From NCBI GenBank assembly GCA_022826385.1, contig JAJDUZ010000032.1, positions 1 to 32,992 on the forward strand: a DNA stretch of 32,992 nt. Direction: 5' to 3'. A model generated the notes under the pieces. That model had not been told where the DNA came from and did not search any database. It saw only the letters and a program-made list of their open reading frames with translations. Each line of letters begins with the position of its first letter. Within the stretch, counting starts at the first letter, position 1. The position numbers and the translations under genes are program-made. This DNA comes from Silicimonas sp. GTDB taxonomy: Bacteria; Pseudomonadota; Alphaproteobacteria; Rhodobacterales; Rhodobacteraceae. Positions 7,527 to 16,568 of this stretch are shown here, one piece after another.

Positions 7527-8651
7527 ATGACCGGACGATTCGACAGATACCTGCTTTCCCAGCTCTTGATGCTGTTCGGGTTCTTCGCCCTTGTCCTTGT
7601 GCTGGTCTATTGGGTCAATCGCGCCGTGGTGCTGTTCGATCAGTTGATCGCGAATGGCCAGTCGGCGGTCGTGTTTCTGGAATTCACCGCCCTCACCCTA
7701 CCCAACGTGATCCGGATCGTTCTGCCGGTCGCGGCCTTCGCCGGAACCGTCTATGCCACCAACCGGCTGATGTCCGAAAGCGAGCTTGTCGTCGTGCAGG
7801 CCACAGGCTTTTCGCCGTGGCGTCTGATCCGGCCGGTGCTGATCTTCGGCGTGTTCATCTTCGTCGTGTCGTCGATCCTCGCCCATCTGCTGGTGCCAAT
7901 CAGTTCGGCCCGACTGGCCGACAGAACCGCCGAGATATCCGAAAACATGACCGCGCGCCTCTTGTCCGAGGGACGGTTCCTTCACCCGGCGGATGGCGTA
8001 ACGTTCTATATCCGCGAGATCACATCCGTCGGTGTCCTCTCGAACATCTTCCTCTCGGACAGCCGCGACCCGGACCGGCGCGTGACCTATACGGCGCGGG
8101 AAGCCTTGTTGGTGCGCGGAGAGACCGCGCCAAACCTTGTGATGATCGACGGTATGGCGCAGGCCTATGACACGACGACCCGCCGCCTGCCGGTGACCCG
8201 GTTCGAAGACTTTGCCTTTGACCTCTCGGGCCTTGTCGATGCGGCCGGTTCCGGGCGTCGCAGCCCGAACGAGTTGCCCACGCACATGCTGTTTGATGCC
8301 AGCGTCGCAACGCAGGAATTGACCCGAACCAGCCGCGCGCGGCTGATTGCCGAGGCACATGAGCGGATCAGCAACGCGCTGAACGGGCTCGTCGCGCCCT
8401 TGATCGGTTTCGCGGCTTTGCTGGTCGGAGGCTTCTCGCGCTTCGGGATATGGCGCCAGATCATCGGCGCGATCGTGGCACTGATCGTCGTGCAGATGCT
8501 GACGCAGGCGGGGCAAGGCGCGGTGCGCGGCGACGAAGACGCTTGGCCGCTGGCCTATGTCGGGCCGCTTTTCGGGTTCTTGCTGGCCATGGGGCTTTTG
8601 CTGATCGCAGATCGCCCGGCGCTGCTGAGATGGCGGAGGCGACGGGCATGA
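7527..8651 (+). CDS. lptF: LPS export ABC transporter permease LptF
   Basis: A 374-aa inner-membrane permease subunit of the Lpt machine. Together with LptG and the ATPase LptB it extracts LPS from the inner membrane and passes it to the periplasmic bridge. Three N-terminal helices (about 10-30, 53-75, 95-118) and three C-terminal helices flank a periplasmic beta-jellyroll, the standard YjgP/YjgQ layout. The VVVQATGFSPWRLIRPV coupling-helix region is clear. Its stop overlaps the lptG start in an ATGA, so the two are translationally coupled. It opens the lptFGD-surA-pdxA-rsmA operon. Confidence 0.94.
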   Translation: MTGRFDRYLLSQLLMLFGFFALVLVLVYWVNRAVVLFDQLIANGQSAVVFLEFTALTLPNVIRIVLPVAAFAGTVYATNRLMSESELVVVQATGFSPWRLIRPVLIFGVFIFVVSSILAHLLVPISSARLADRTAEISENMTARLLSEGRFLHPADGVTFYIREITSVGVLSNIFLSDSRDPDRRVTYTAREALLVRGETAPNLVMIDGMAQAYDTTTRRLPVTRFEDFAFDLSGLVDAAGSGRRSPNELPTHMLFDASVATQELTRTSRARLIAEAHERISNALNGLVAPLIGFAALLVGGFSRFGIWRQIIGAIVALIVVQMLTQAGQGAVRGDEDAWPLAYVGPLFGFLLAMGLLLIADRPALLRWRRRRA

Positions 8652-9748
8652 CGCTGCACTTCTATTTCGGGCGCAGATTTCTGAAGAGCTTCTTTTCGGT
8701 GCTGTTCATCTTCTTTGCCATCCTCATGCTGACGGGGCTGATCGACCAGATCCGCAGATATGGCGGGAACGAGGACGCGGGCTTCGGCACGCTGGTCCTG
8801 CTCTCGGTCCTTTCGGTGCCAGAGGCGCTCTATCGCATCCTGCCTTTGGTGATGATCCTCGCCACACTGGCCTTGTTCCTGGGGCTGGCGCGGTCGTCCG
8901 AGCTTGTGGTGGCGCGGGCTTCGGGACGCTCGGCCATGACCAGTCTTCTGGCGCCCATTACGCTGGCGCTGCTGATCGGGATGCTGGCCGTGGCCGCCGT
9001 CAACCCGATCGTGGCCGCGACACAGAAGCAATACGAATCTGTTTCGACCCGTTTGTCGGGCGAGGTTTCGACGCTTTCGGTCAGCGCTGAAGGGCTTTGG
9101 CTTCGGCAAGGTGGTGAGGCGGGACAAACCGTCATCCGGGCCGAGCGCGCCAATCTCGACGGAACCGTGCTTTATGGGGTGACCTTCCTTGGCTTTTCGC
9201 CAGATGGCAGCCCGACATTCCGCATCGATGCGCGCGAGGCGGCCTTGGTGCAGGGCGCTTGGGCCATCAAGGACGCGAAGGAATGGCGCTTCGACACGGA
9301 AAGCGTCATCCCGGAAGTCGACAGCTTCGAAACGCCTGCGCTGAGCCTTGCCTCAAACCTGACCCGAAACCAAATCCTTGACAGTTTCGGAACGCCCTCG
9401 GCCATTCCGATCTGGGAGCTGCCGGGTTTCATTGCCCGGCTTGAAGCAGCCGGTTTCTCGGCGCGGGTCCACCGGACGTTCTTCCATATGGAACTTGCGA
9501 CGCCCATCCTGTTGGCGGCGATGGTGCTGGTCGGCGCCGGGTTCACCATGCGGCATACCAGGTTCGGGCGCACCGGCGTCATGGTCCTTGCCGCACTGGG
9601 GCTTGGCTTCACGCTCTACTTCGTTCGGAACTTCGCGGCGATCCTTGGCGAAAACGGGCAAATCCCCATCATTCTCGCGGCCTGGGGACCGCCGGTGGCT
9701 GCCTTGTTGCTGCCGCTCGGATTGCTCTTGCATCTGGAAGACGGGTGA
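8648..9748 (+). CDS. lptG: LPS export ABC transporter permease LptG
   Basis: A 366-aa YjgP/YjgQ-family permease, partner of LptF. The N-terminus MTLHFYFGRRFLKSFF leads into helix 1, the coupling segment reads LGLARSSELVVARASGRS, and the C-terminus holds three helices after a beta-rich periplasmic domain. The open frame extends upstream inside lptF, but the ATG at 8648, overlapping the lptF stop by 4 nt, gives the family N-terminus. Its own stop overlaps the lptD ATG by one base (TGATG). Finding lptF-lptG directly upstream of lptD places inner- and outer-membrane ends of the export path in one transcript. Confidence 0.94.
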   Translation: MTLHFYFGRRFLKSFFSVLFIFFAILMLTGLIDQIRRYGGNEDAGFGTLVLLSVLSVPEALYRILPLVMILATLALFLGLARSSELVVARASGRSAMTSLLAPITLALLIGMLAVAAVNPIVAATQKQYESVSTRLSGEVSTLSVSAEGLWLRQGGEAGQTVIRAERANLDGTVLYGVTFLGFSPDGSPTFRIDAREAALVQGAWAIKDAKEWRFDTESVIPEVDSFETPALSLASNLTRNQILDSFGTPSAIPIWELPGFIARLEAAGFSARVHRTFFHMELATPILLAAMVLVGAGFTMRHTRFGRTGVMVLAALGLGFTLYFVRNFAAILGENGQIPIILAAWGPPVAALLLPLGLLLHLEDG

Positions 9749-11865
9749 TGGCGCTGTTTCGAGTTCTGGTAACCATTCTGGTCGTCATTGCCCTGCCCCG
9801 ACCTGTCGCCGGACAGGAGCTGGCCTCGTTGATTGCGGACAACATCGTCGTCGATCCTTCAGGCCAAGTGACGGCGTCCGGGAATGTGCAGGTGTTCTAT
9901 CAAGGCACGCAGCTTGAAGCCGAGCGTGTCTCTTACAGCCAAAGCGGCGACCAACTGACGATCACAGGCCCCATCAGGATCACCGACGAGAGCGGAACCG
10001 TTTTGCTGGCGAACGAAGCGGAACTGGACCGAGATCTGAGAAACGGGGTGCTGGTGTCCGCACGGCTTGTCCTTGACCAGCAGTTGCAACTTGCCGCCAA
10101 CGAAATCGCGCGGGTCGATGATCGCTATACCCGGCTGGATCGGGTGGTCGCGTCGTCCTGCGAGGTTTGCGAAAGCAATCCCACCCCGCTGTGGGAGATC
10201 CGGGCCAGCCGGGTGATCCACGATGATGTTGAGCGGCAGCTCTATTTCGAGAATGCCCAGTTTCGGGTGGCCGGAGTTCCGGTCTTCTATTTCCCTCGGT
10301 TGCGTTTGCCAGATCCCACACTTGGGCGCGGCACCGGGCTTCTGATCCCGCAAATTTCGTCATCCTCCGAGCTTGGAACGGGCATCAAGCTGCCCTATTT
10401 CATCGCGCTCGGGGATCATGCAGATGTGACGCTGACGCCGTATCTCAGCAGTTCAACCGCCACGCTGGAGTTCGACTATCGCCACCTGCTTCGCAGCGGC
10501 AGCCTGAACGCGGAAGGTGCGATCAGCCACGACGACATTCGCGACAGCCGGGGCTATTTCTTCGGGACGGCAGATCTGAAACTCGCGCGTGGCTATCGCT
10601 TGACGGGCCAACTCGAATTCGTGTCCGACCCTGCATATCTCTTCGACTACGGCTACTCGGAAAAGGACCGCCTGAAGAACGAGCTGGCGTTCAGCCGCGT
10701 GCGGAACAAGGATCGTTTCCGAGCTTCGGTTTCCGAGTTCCGCACGCTTCGCGAAAGCGAGATTCCCATCCGCGACACCTTGCCCGACCAATTCATCGAG
10801 GCCGAATATCTGCGCGAGTTGCCGGACCTGTCCTTCGGAGGACGCACGGTCGCGTCGATCGGATTTTATGCGCTTGAGCGCCCGTCTTCGGTCGACATAG
10901 ACGGGCGCGACGTGTCGCGTCTCAGTGCGTCCATCGAATGGAAACGGGCATGGGTGCTGGAACCGGGGTTTGTCGCCAGTACCGAGCTTGGCGTGCGGGC
11001 GGACGCCTATACGACCGCGCAGGACAGCACATTCGAGAACGAACTGGTGCGTTCTGTGCCACGTGCAGCCGCGGAACTCAGATGGCCGATGTCGCGCCGA
11101 ACGCAGGACGGCGGCACGGAAGTGCTGGAACCGATCCTTCGAATTGATGTGTCCGATACTGGCGGCGACGCCGTTCCTCTGGAAGACAGTCGTGTCGTCG
11201 AGTTCGACGAGGCCAACCTTTTCTCGCCGACCCGCTATCCGGGCTTCGATGGGGCCGAAGACGGGGTACGGGTCGCCCTTGGTGCGACATGGCAAAGGGT
11301 TGATCCAAACGGTTGGGAGCTGGACGTCGCCTTCGGACGCGTGGCCAACCTGACGGGGGATCTGGGGTTCGGCGAGGGATCGGGTCTGGAAGGCGACCGG
11401 TCCGAATGGTTGTTGTCAGGGCGCCTCAGCATCGGAGACGGGTTTCACGTCACGTCCCGCTCGTTCTTTGACACGGACATCCGATTCACCTTGTCCGAGA
11501 CCCGGCTTGATTGGCAAAGCGAACGTCTGAGCCTTGGTACACATTACCTGTTTGCGGCGCCGGAGCCGTCCGAGGACCGGGATGCCAGCCTGTCCGAATG
11601 GAGCTTTGACGGGTCCTATGAAATCGACGACCGCTGGACGGCCAACGCAGACTGGCGTTATGACTTCAACGCCGATCGTGCCACGCGGCTGGCGGTGGGG
11701 CTGGGGTATCGGACCGAATGCGCGGACGTTGCGCTTTCCGTCTCGCGTCGCTTTGCGGATTCCACTAGTGTCGACCCGACAACAGAATTCGGTTTCCAAG
11801 TCTCGTTGACCGGCATTGGCGGGCGTGGAACGGATACGGCGCGGTTGCGCAGGTGCAGAGGATAA
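9748..11865 (+). CDS. lptD: LPS-assembly outer-membrane protein LptD
   Basis: A 705-aa outer-membrane protein that inserts LPS into the outer leaflet. A signal peptide ends near residue 22 (PVAG-QE). Residues about 25-130 form the OstA/LptA-like jellyroll (DNIVVDPSGQVTASGNVQVF), followed by a long beta-barrel ending in alternating aromatic strands. Four cysteines stand out: Cys138 and Cys141 (CEVC) in the N-terminal domain and Cys658 and Cys703 near the C-terminus. This recalls the N-/C-terminal disulfides that activate LptD in E. coli. The ATG at 9748 is preferred over the GTG at 9745. The next gene is surA, the chaperone that folds LptD. Confidence 0.93.
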   Translation: MALFRVLVTILVVIALPRPVAGQELASLIADNIVVDPSGQVTASGNVQVFYQGTQLEAERVSYSQSGDQLTITGPIRITDESGTVLLANEAELDRDLRNGVLVSARLVLDQQLQLAANEIARVDDRYTRLDRVVASSCEVCESNPTPLWEIRASRVIHDDVERQLYFENAQFRVAGVPVFYFPRLRLPDPTLGRGTGLLIPQISSSSELGTGIKLPYFIALGDHADVTLTPYLSSSTATLEFDYRHLLRSGSLNAEGAISHDDIRDSRGYFFGTADLKLARGYRLTGQLEFVSDPAYLFDYGYSEKDRLKNELAFSRVRNKDRFRASVSEFRTLRESEIPIRDTLPDQFIEAEYLRELPDLSFGGRTVASIGFYALERPSSVDIDGRDVSRLSASIEWKRAWVLEPGFVASTELGVRADAYTTAQDSTFENELVRSVPRAAAELRWPMSRRTQDGGTEVLEPILRIDVSDTGGDAVPLEDSRVVEFDEANLFSPTRYPGFDGAEDGVRVALGATWQRVDPNGWELDVAFGRVANLTGDLGFGEGSGLEGDRSEWLLSGRLSIGDGFHVTSRSFFDTDIRFTLSETRLDWQSERLSLGTHYLFAAPEPSEDRDASLSEWSFDGSYEIDDRWTANADWRYDFNADRATRLAVGLGYRTECADVALSVSRRFADSTSVDPTTEFGFQVSLTGIGGRGTDTARLRRCRG

Positions 11866-11869
11866 CAAC

Positions 11870-13087
11870 GTGCGAAGAACGACTTTTCTGGCTTTGTTGA
11901 TTGCGGTGGCCAGTTGCGTGATCGGAATCGCGCCGGCGATGGCTCAGGGAAAGTTCAGCCCTGAACTGCAAGTCGGCACGTCGATCATCACGCGGCATCA
12001 GATCGATCAGCGCGCTACGTTTCTGGCCTTGCTGGGCGCGCCCGGCGATATTCGCGCCCTTGCGCGGGAACAGCTGATCAACGAAACGCTGCAATTGAAA
12101 GCGGCCAGTGACGCAGGCATTGTTGTGCCTCCGGAAGCGATTCAGGCGGGCATTTCCGAGTTTGCAGGGCGTGCGAATTTGACGGGCGAAGAGTTCCTGA
12201 CGATCGTTGAAGCGCGTGGGATCTCGCAGGCCACGGTGCGCGATTTCTTCACCGCTGGCGTTGCATGGCGCGAAACCGTCCGCAGCCGTTTTGGCGACGA
12301 CATTCGGGCCACCGTTGACGAGGATGATGTGCGTCGCGCACTGGCTTTTTCGGGGACAGAGGGCGGCGTGCGTGTTCTGATCTCGGAAATTCGGTTGCCG
12401 ATCGGGACGCCCGAGACCGAAAACGCATCACGCCTGCGGGCGCAGGAGTTGTCGCAGTTGCAAACCGAGGCTGAATTCTCGGCAGCCGCCCGGCAGTTTT
12501 CCATCGCCCCGTCTTTCAATGCAGGAGGCGAGTTGGATTGGCTTGCGCTCGAGGCGTTGCCGGACGGCGTTCGCGACGTGATCGATGCCTTGTCACCCGG
12601 TCAGATCAGCGCCCCTGTGGAACTACCGGCCGGCATCGGGCTTTACCTGCTCCGGGATCGTCAGGTTGTGGCAGCCGGCGCGTCGGACGCGCTGTCCATC
12701 GACTACGCATTGTTCGTGGTCGCGGGAGGGGCTGCTGAAGCGACCCGCGTCGCCAACCAGATCGACGTTTGCGACGACTTGTATGGAATTGCCAAAGGGC
12801 TGCCCGAGGAACGTTTGATCCGGGAAAGCAAACCCTCTGGCGAATTGGCGTCAGATATCCGAACCGCGCTTGCCGGAATGGACGAAGGCGAAGTGTCGAC
12901 AGCGGTGACGCGCGGCGGCAATGCGACCGTTCTGATGCTGTGTCAGCGCCAACCGGCCAACATGAACAATGTCGATCTGTCGATCGCGGGGAACCGTATC
13001 CTGAACGCGCGACTTGGAACGGCGGCTGCGCATTACCTTGCGCAATTGCGCGCCGCGGCCCGCGTCACCGAGTTCGGTACCAACTGA
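11870..13087 (+). CDS. surA: Periplasmic chaperone / peptidyl-prolyl isomerase SurA
   Basis: A 405-aa periplasmic folding factor for outer-membrane proteins. It starts with GTG 4 nt after the lptD stop, with AGAGGA at 11857-11862 as ribosome binding site. The signal peptide ends at APAMA-QG near residue 26. A SurA-type N-domain (about 30-150) contains the QLINETLQLKAA helix, and one parvulin-like domain covers about 170-280 (VRVLISEIRLP ... FNAGGELDWL ... PGQISAPVEL). E. coli SurA has two parvulin domains; only one is evident here, as is usual in alphaproteobacteria. The lptD-surA-pdxA-rsmA order is shared with Enterobacteria. Confidence 0.9.
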   Translation: MRRTTFLALLIAVASCVIGIAPAMAQGKFSPELQVGTSIITRHQIDQRATFLALLGAPGDIRALAREQLINETLQLKAASDAGIVVPPEAIQAGISEFAGRANLTGEEFLTIVEARGISQATVRDFFTAGVAWRETVRSRFGDDIRATVDEDDVRRALAFSGTEGGVRVLISEIRLPIGTPETENASRLRAQELSQLQTEAEFSAAARQFSIAPSFNAGGELDWLALEALPDGVRDVIDALSPGQISAPVELPAGIGLYLLRDRQVVAAGASDALSIDYALFVVAGGAAEATRVANQIDVCDDLYGIAKGLPEERLIRESKPSGELASDIRTALAGMDEGEVSTAVTRGGNATVLMLCQRQPANMNNVDLSIAGNRILNARLGTAAAHYLAQLRAAARVTEFGTN

Positions 13088-13094
13088 GCCGACC

Positions 13095-14078
13095 ATGGCC
13101 ATGGCATCGACACTCCCCGTCGCCGTAACCTGCGGCGATCCGGCCGGTATCGGTATCGAAACCGTGGTGAAGGCGTGGCACGCCTTACGGGACGAGACCG
13201 TGTTCTTTCTCATTGGCGATCCCGGCCACTTGCCCAAGGACGCACGCGCGGTCGTCATCGAACGCCCCGATCACGCGAGCGAGGCCATGTCGAACGGACT
13301 GCCGGTGCTGATGCACGCTTTCCCGGTTGAAGCCATTCCGGGGCAGCCCGCGCCCGAGAACGCCCGATCGGTGGTCGAGGTGATCGAGCGCGGCGTAGAA
13401 CTTGTCCAATCCGGCGCGGCTTCGGCGCTGTGCACAGCCCCCATCTCCAAGAAGGAACTGGCGGATTTTGGGGACTTCACGCATCCCGGCCATACCGAGT
13501 TTCTGGGAGCGCTGACCAACACCGACCGCCCGGTCATGATGATCGCGTCCGACGCGCTGCGGGTGGTGCCCACAACGATCCACATACCGCTTGCAGACGT
13601 CCCCGCAGCATTGACCGAAGACTTGCTCGAAGAGACGATCCGCGTCACGCACACCGCCTTGCAGCGCGATTTCGGTCTGCCTGCCCCACGCATCGCCGTA
13701 TCGGGGCTCAACCCGCATGCGGGCGAGGACGGCCTGCTTGGAATTGAGGATGCAAAGACGATCCTGCCCGTGTGTGACAGGCTTCGGGCCGAAGGAATGG
13801 CGCTTGCCGGTCCCCTGCCCGCTGACACCATGTTCCATCCCGAAGCGCGGGCGCAGTACGACGCGGCTGTCATGATGTATCACGATCAGGCGCTGGTCCC
13901 CGCCAAAACGCTGGCCTTTGACACCGGCGTCAACGTTACGCTCGGCCTGCCGATTGTGCGAACCTCGCCCGATCACGGCACCGCGTTCGGCATCGCGGGG
14001 AATGACATTGCCTCGCCGGCGTCTATGATTGAGGCCATCCGTTTGGCGGCGGCGATGGGCAAGGCGCGTGCCGCGTGA
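13095..14078 (+). CDS. pdxA: 4-hydroxythreonine-4-phosphate dehydrogenase PdxA
   Basis: A 327-aa NAD-dependent enzyme that oxidises 4-phosphohydroxy-threonine in the DXP-independent-of-PLP-salvage (PdxA/PdxJ) route to vitamin B6. The start block [15 protein letters not shown] (about 9-22) and the metal-ligand histidines in [14 protein letters not shown] (His130, His133) are present. The C-terminal [10 protein letters not shown] and [13 protein letters not shown] motifs are intact. The ATG at 13095 is 7 nt after the surA stop; a second ATG at 13101 is possible. Its stop overlaps the rsmA GTG start by 4 nt. Confidence 0.94.
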   Translation: MAMASTLPVAVTCGDPAGIGIETVVKAWHALRDETVFFLIGDPGHLPKDARAVVIERPDHASEAMSNGLPVLMHAFPVEAIPGQPAPENARSVVEVIERGVELVQSGAASALCTAPISKKELADFGDFTHPGHTEFLGALTNTDRPVMMIASDALRVVPTTIHIPLADVPAALTEDLLEETIRVTHTALQRDFGLPAPRIAVSGLNPHAGEDGLLGIEDAKTILPVCDRLRAEGMALAGPLPADTMFHPEARAQYDAAVMMYHDQALVPAKTLAFDTGVNVTLGLPIVRTSPDHGTAFGIAGNDIASPASMIEAIRLAAAMGKARAA

Positions 14079-14911
14079 TTGATGACCTGCCCCCTTTGCG
14101 CGATGTGATCCAGCGCCACGGATTGAGCGCCCGGAAGTCGCTGGGCCAAAACTTCCTCCTCGACCTCAACCTGACCGCCAAGATCGCCCGCGCAGCTGGC
14201 GACCTGACCGGTGCCGATGTGCTTGAGGTTGGTCCCGGGCCCGGCGGGCTCACTCGGGGGCTGCTGGCCGCTGGGGCCCGCAAGGTCGTCGCCGTCGAGA
14301 AGGACGCCCGATGCCTTCCGGCTCTGGCCGAGATTGCAGCGGCCTATCCCGGCCGGCTTGACGTGATCGAGGGTGACGCGCTCGAGGTCGATATCGCGCA
14401 GCACCTGACCCCGCCCATCAAAATCGCGGCCAACCTGCCTTACAATGTCGGAACGGCCCTGCTGACCCGCTGGCTTGATCCACCGCAATGGCCGCCGTTC
14501 TGGGACAGCCTGACCCTGATGTTCCAGCGCGAGGTGGCCGAGCGGATCGTGGCGAAACCCGGCAGCAAGGCCTATGGCCGGTTGTCGATCCTCGCTGAAT
14601 GGCGCAGCGAAGCGCGGATCGTGATGGATTTGCCGCCGCAGGCCTTCACACCGCCGCCCAAAGTCCGGTCGGCCGTGGTGCACTTGGTCGCGCGCCCTGA
14701 ACCGCTTTATCCCGCAAACCCTCGTATCTTGCGCGATGTGGTGGCTCAGGCGTTTCAGCAGCGGCGGAAAATGATGCGGGCCAGCCTGAAGCGCTATCCC
14801 GATATCGAAACCGCGCTTGTAACAGCTGGAATTGACCCGAAGGCTCGGGCGGAAACCGTTGATCTTGAGAGGTTTTGCGCGCTGGCCCGTGTGCTGGACG
14901 GCAAGGGCTGA
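14075..14911 (+). CDS. rsmA: 16S rRNA (A1518/A1519) dimethyltransferase RsmA (KsgA)
   Basis: A 278-aa SAM-dependent RNA methyltransferase that dimethylates two adenines near the 3' end of 16S rRNA. Seen motifs are [10 protein letters not shown] (21-30), the SAM loop [12 protein letters not shown] (51-62), EGDALE and the catalytic NLPYNV (120-125). The start is GTG at 14075, inside the pdxA stop (GTGA); no in-frame ATG exists before the conserved region. It is the last gene of the lptF operon and is followed closely by the convergent DUF4167 gene. Confidence 0.95.
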   Translation: MIDDLPPLRDVIQRHGLSARKSLGQNFLLDLNLTAKIARAAGDLTGADVLEVGPGPGGLTRGLLAAGARKVVAVEKDARCLPALAEIAAAYPGRLDVIEGDALEVDIAQHLTPPIKIAANLPYNVGTALLTRWLDPPQWPPFWDSLTLMFQREVAERIVAKPGSKAYGRLSILAEWRSEARIVMDLPPQAFTPPPKVRSAVVHLVARPEPLYPANPRILRDVVAQAFQQRRKMMRASLKRYPDIETALVTAGIDPKARAETVDLERFCALARVLDGKG

Positions 14912-14922
14912 CGCGCTCCCGG

Positions 14923-15510
14923 TTACTCGGCGGCGTCCGGTGTCGGCTGTTCGTCCGTTTGCGGCTTCGCTTCGGGCTTGCGGCGCGGTTTGCGTTGGCG
15001 CGGCTGACGGTTCTCAGGCGTTTCGACCAGCGGGCTTTCACCCGTGCTCGCATCCATATCGATCACGTCACTCTGGGTGTCGGTCTTGGGAGCTTGTGCC
15101 TCGGCCGGGGCCTCGGGCTGCGCTTCGCGCGCATTGCTTTGAGCAGGCACGTCCGGCTGGGCGCCTTGCCCGGCGGCTGCCGCCTGTCCACCCTGATTTC
15201 CGTCGTTTTGCGGCTGTTGGTTATTGTTGTTCCGCTGCTGCTGCTGAGCCTGGCGCTCGGCCTGCTCGCGCTGCGCTTCGGCCAACATACGCAAATAGTG
15301 CTCGGCGTGTTGCTGGAAGTTCTCGGTCGCAACGCGGTCGTTCGACAACTGGGCGTCGCGGGCCAATTGATTGTACTTATCAATGATTTGCTGCGGCGTG
15401 CCGCGCACCTTGCCTTCGGGGCCTGACGAGTCGAACACGCGGTTGACGACATTGCCCATCGAGCGGTTGCGGTTGTTCTTCGACCGCGATCGTGACTTGG
15501 ATGATCTCAT
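14923..15510 (-). CDS. DUF4167 domain protein
   Basis: A 195-aa protein typical of alphaproteobacteria. The N-terminal 20 residues are strongly basic and Arg/Ser/Asn-rich, followed by the conserved DUF4167 core (FDSSGPEGKVRGTPQQIIDKY, then LARDAQLSNDRVATENFQQHAEHYLR, about 26-78). The rest is low-complexity, with Gln/Asn runs and Ala/Pro/Glu-rich stretches, and ends with basic RQPRQRKPRRKPE. Function is unknown; the basic ends suggest nucleic-acid binding. It probably has its own promoter in the 226 nt to its right (15511-15736), where I see no gene. It sits downstream of prmC on the same strand. Confidence 0.85.
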   Translation of the reverse strand: MRSSKSRSRSKNNRNRSMGNVVNRVFDSSGPEGKVRGTPQQIIDKYNQLARDAQLSNDRVATENFQQHAEHYLRMLAEAQREQAERQAQQQQRNNNNQQPQNDGNQGGQAAAAGQGAQPDVPAQSNAREAQPEAPAEAQAPKTDTQSDVIDMDASTGESPLVETPENRQPRQRKPRRKPEAKPQTDEQPTPDAAE

Positions 15511-15736
15511 AAGCTTTTACAGTCCAGCCTTTGGTCTGGTGGTGCACGGACCGTCCTCAAAATTGCGCTCTGTACTCGAACTGCTCGGCCGTGCTGGGGT
15601 TTTGGCAAGTTGCCGGGGAGACAGCAGACGCTCCACCGTTTGCCCGGAAAGGTCTATCGAGTGATTTCGGCCTTGCCAAGACATTTTTGCGGTAAAGTGG
15701 CAACGAAAGTGCTGTTTTCAGCAACAATCGGCTGGT

Positions 15737-16504
15737 TCAAACACGCGGCTTGCGTGCGGCAACCACCCGGTCTCTGCCATCCAGATCGGGATGGACCATG
15801 ACATCTTCAAGACCTTTCGTCCGGAAAAGGCTCATCACGGCATCTGCTTGGGTCGGGCCGATTTCGACCAGCAGCCGACCACCGGGTCTGAGATGGTCGG
15901 GCGCGCCCGCCGCGATGGCGCGATAGGCCTCCAACCCGTCGCGCTCGTCCGTCAAGGCGCCGCGCGGTTCATGCAGGCGCACTTCCGGCGCAAGGCCGTC
16001 CATTTCCGCAAGCGCGATATAGGGCGGGTTCGAGACAATCAGGTCGAACTGACCGCCAACATCTTCAAACCAGTCCGACAGCGGCAGAACCAAGCGGTCC
16101 GCTACGCCAATCGCGGCGGCGTTTTCCCCGGCGACCAACACGGCCTGCTCCGAGACATCCGTGCCGACACCTTGTGCCTCGGGTCGCTCGGCCAGAAGCG
16201 AGATCAAGATGCAGCCTGATCCGGTTCCAAGGTCCAGCACTTTGCGAAACGGTTCCTCCAGCGCCAGTGCCACCAGCGCTTCGGTGTCGGGGCGTGGGTC
16301 CAGAACGTCTGGGGTGACGCGGAAGCGATGCTTCCAGAAGTCTCGATACCCGGAGAGATGGGAAAACGGCTCGCGTGCGGCGCGCCGACGGACAAGCGTT
16401 GCAAAGTCTGCGCCGGTCGCGTCGGCCAAACGCGACAGTTTGCGCGCCTCGCCTGTGTCGACACCTGCTGCGCGCAGCTTGTCGATGGCCTCCTGCATCG
16501 TCAT
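15737..16504 (-). CDS. prmC: Peptide chain release factor N5-glutamine methyltransferase PrmC
   Basis: A 255-aa SAM-dependent methyltransferase that methylates the GGQ glutamine of release factors. The SAM motif DLGTGSGCI is at 91-99 and the catalytic NPPY at 159-162. Preceding residues EPFSHLSGYRDFW and DPRPDTEALV are the family's substrate and fold markers. It is on the short side (about 280 is usual) because the N-terminal helical domain is compact. It lies 64 nt downstream of prfA, whose product is its substrate, with two palindromes in the gap. Confidence 0.94.
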   Translation of the reverse strand: MTMQEAIDKLRAAGVDTGEARKLSRLADATGADFATLVRRRAAREPFSHLSGYRDFWKHRFRVTPDVLDPRPDTEALVALALEEPFRKVLDLGTGSGCILISLLAERPEAQGVGTDVSEQAVLVAGENAAAIGVADRLVLPLSDWFEDVGGQFDLIVSNPPYIALAEMDGLAPEVRLHEPRGALTDERDGLEAYRAIAAGAPDHLRPGGRLLVEIGPTQADAVMSLFRTKGLEDVMVHPDLDGRDRVVAARKPRV

Positions 16505-16514
16505 TCTGACGACG

Positions 16515-16558
16515 CCAGAAAATTCAAATTTTCTGGACCGAATTCTTGCAAGAATTCG
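16515..16558 (-). repeat. Tandem perfect palindromes between prfA and prmC
   Basis: Palindrome 1 is CCAGAAAATT-CA-AATTTTCTGG (16515-16536); palindrome 2, CGAATTCTTG-CAAGAATTCG (16539-16558), is a perfect 20-bp palindrome 2 nt away. Both lie inside the prfA-prmC transcription unit and together fill most of the gap. They could fold as two RNA hairpins controlling the ratio of RF1 to PrmC, be a protein-binding site, or be a dispersed repeat. The same two-palindrome layout follows metA. Confidence 0.6.
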
Positions 16559-16568
16559 CGACTCACCG

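Noticed and set aside
6803..8170. 455-aa plus-strand frame spanning the pepA-lptF gap
   Set aside because: It is antisense to pepA and out of frame with lptF; Arg/His/Pro-rich composition marks it as a shadow.
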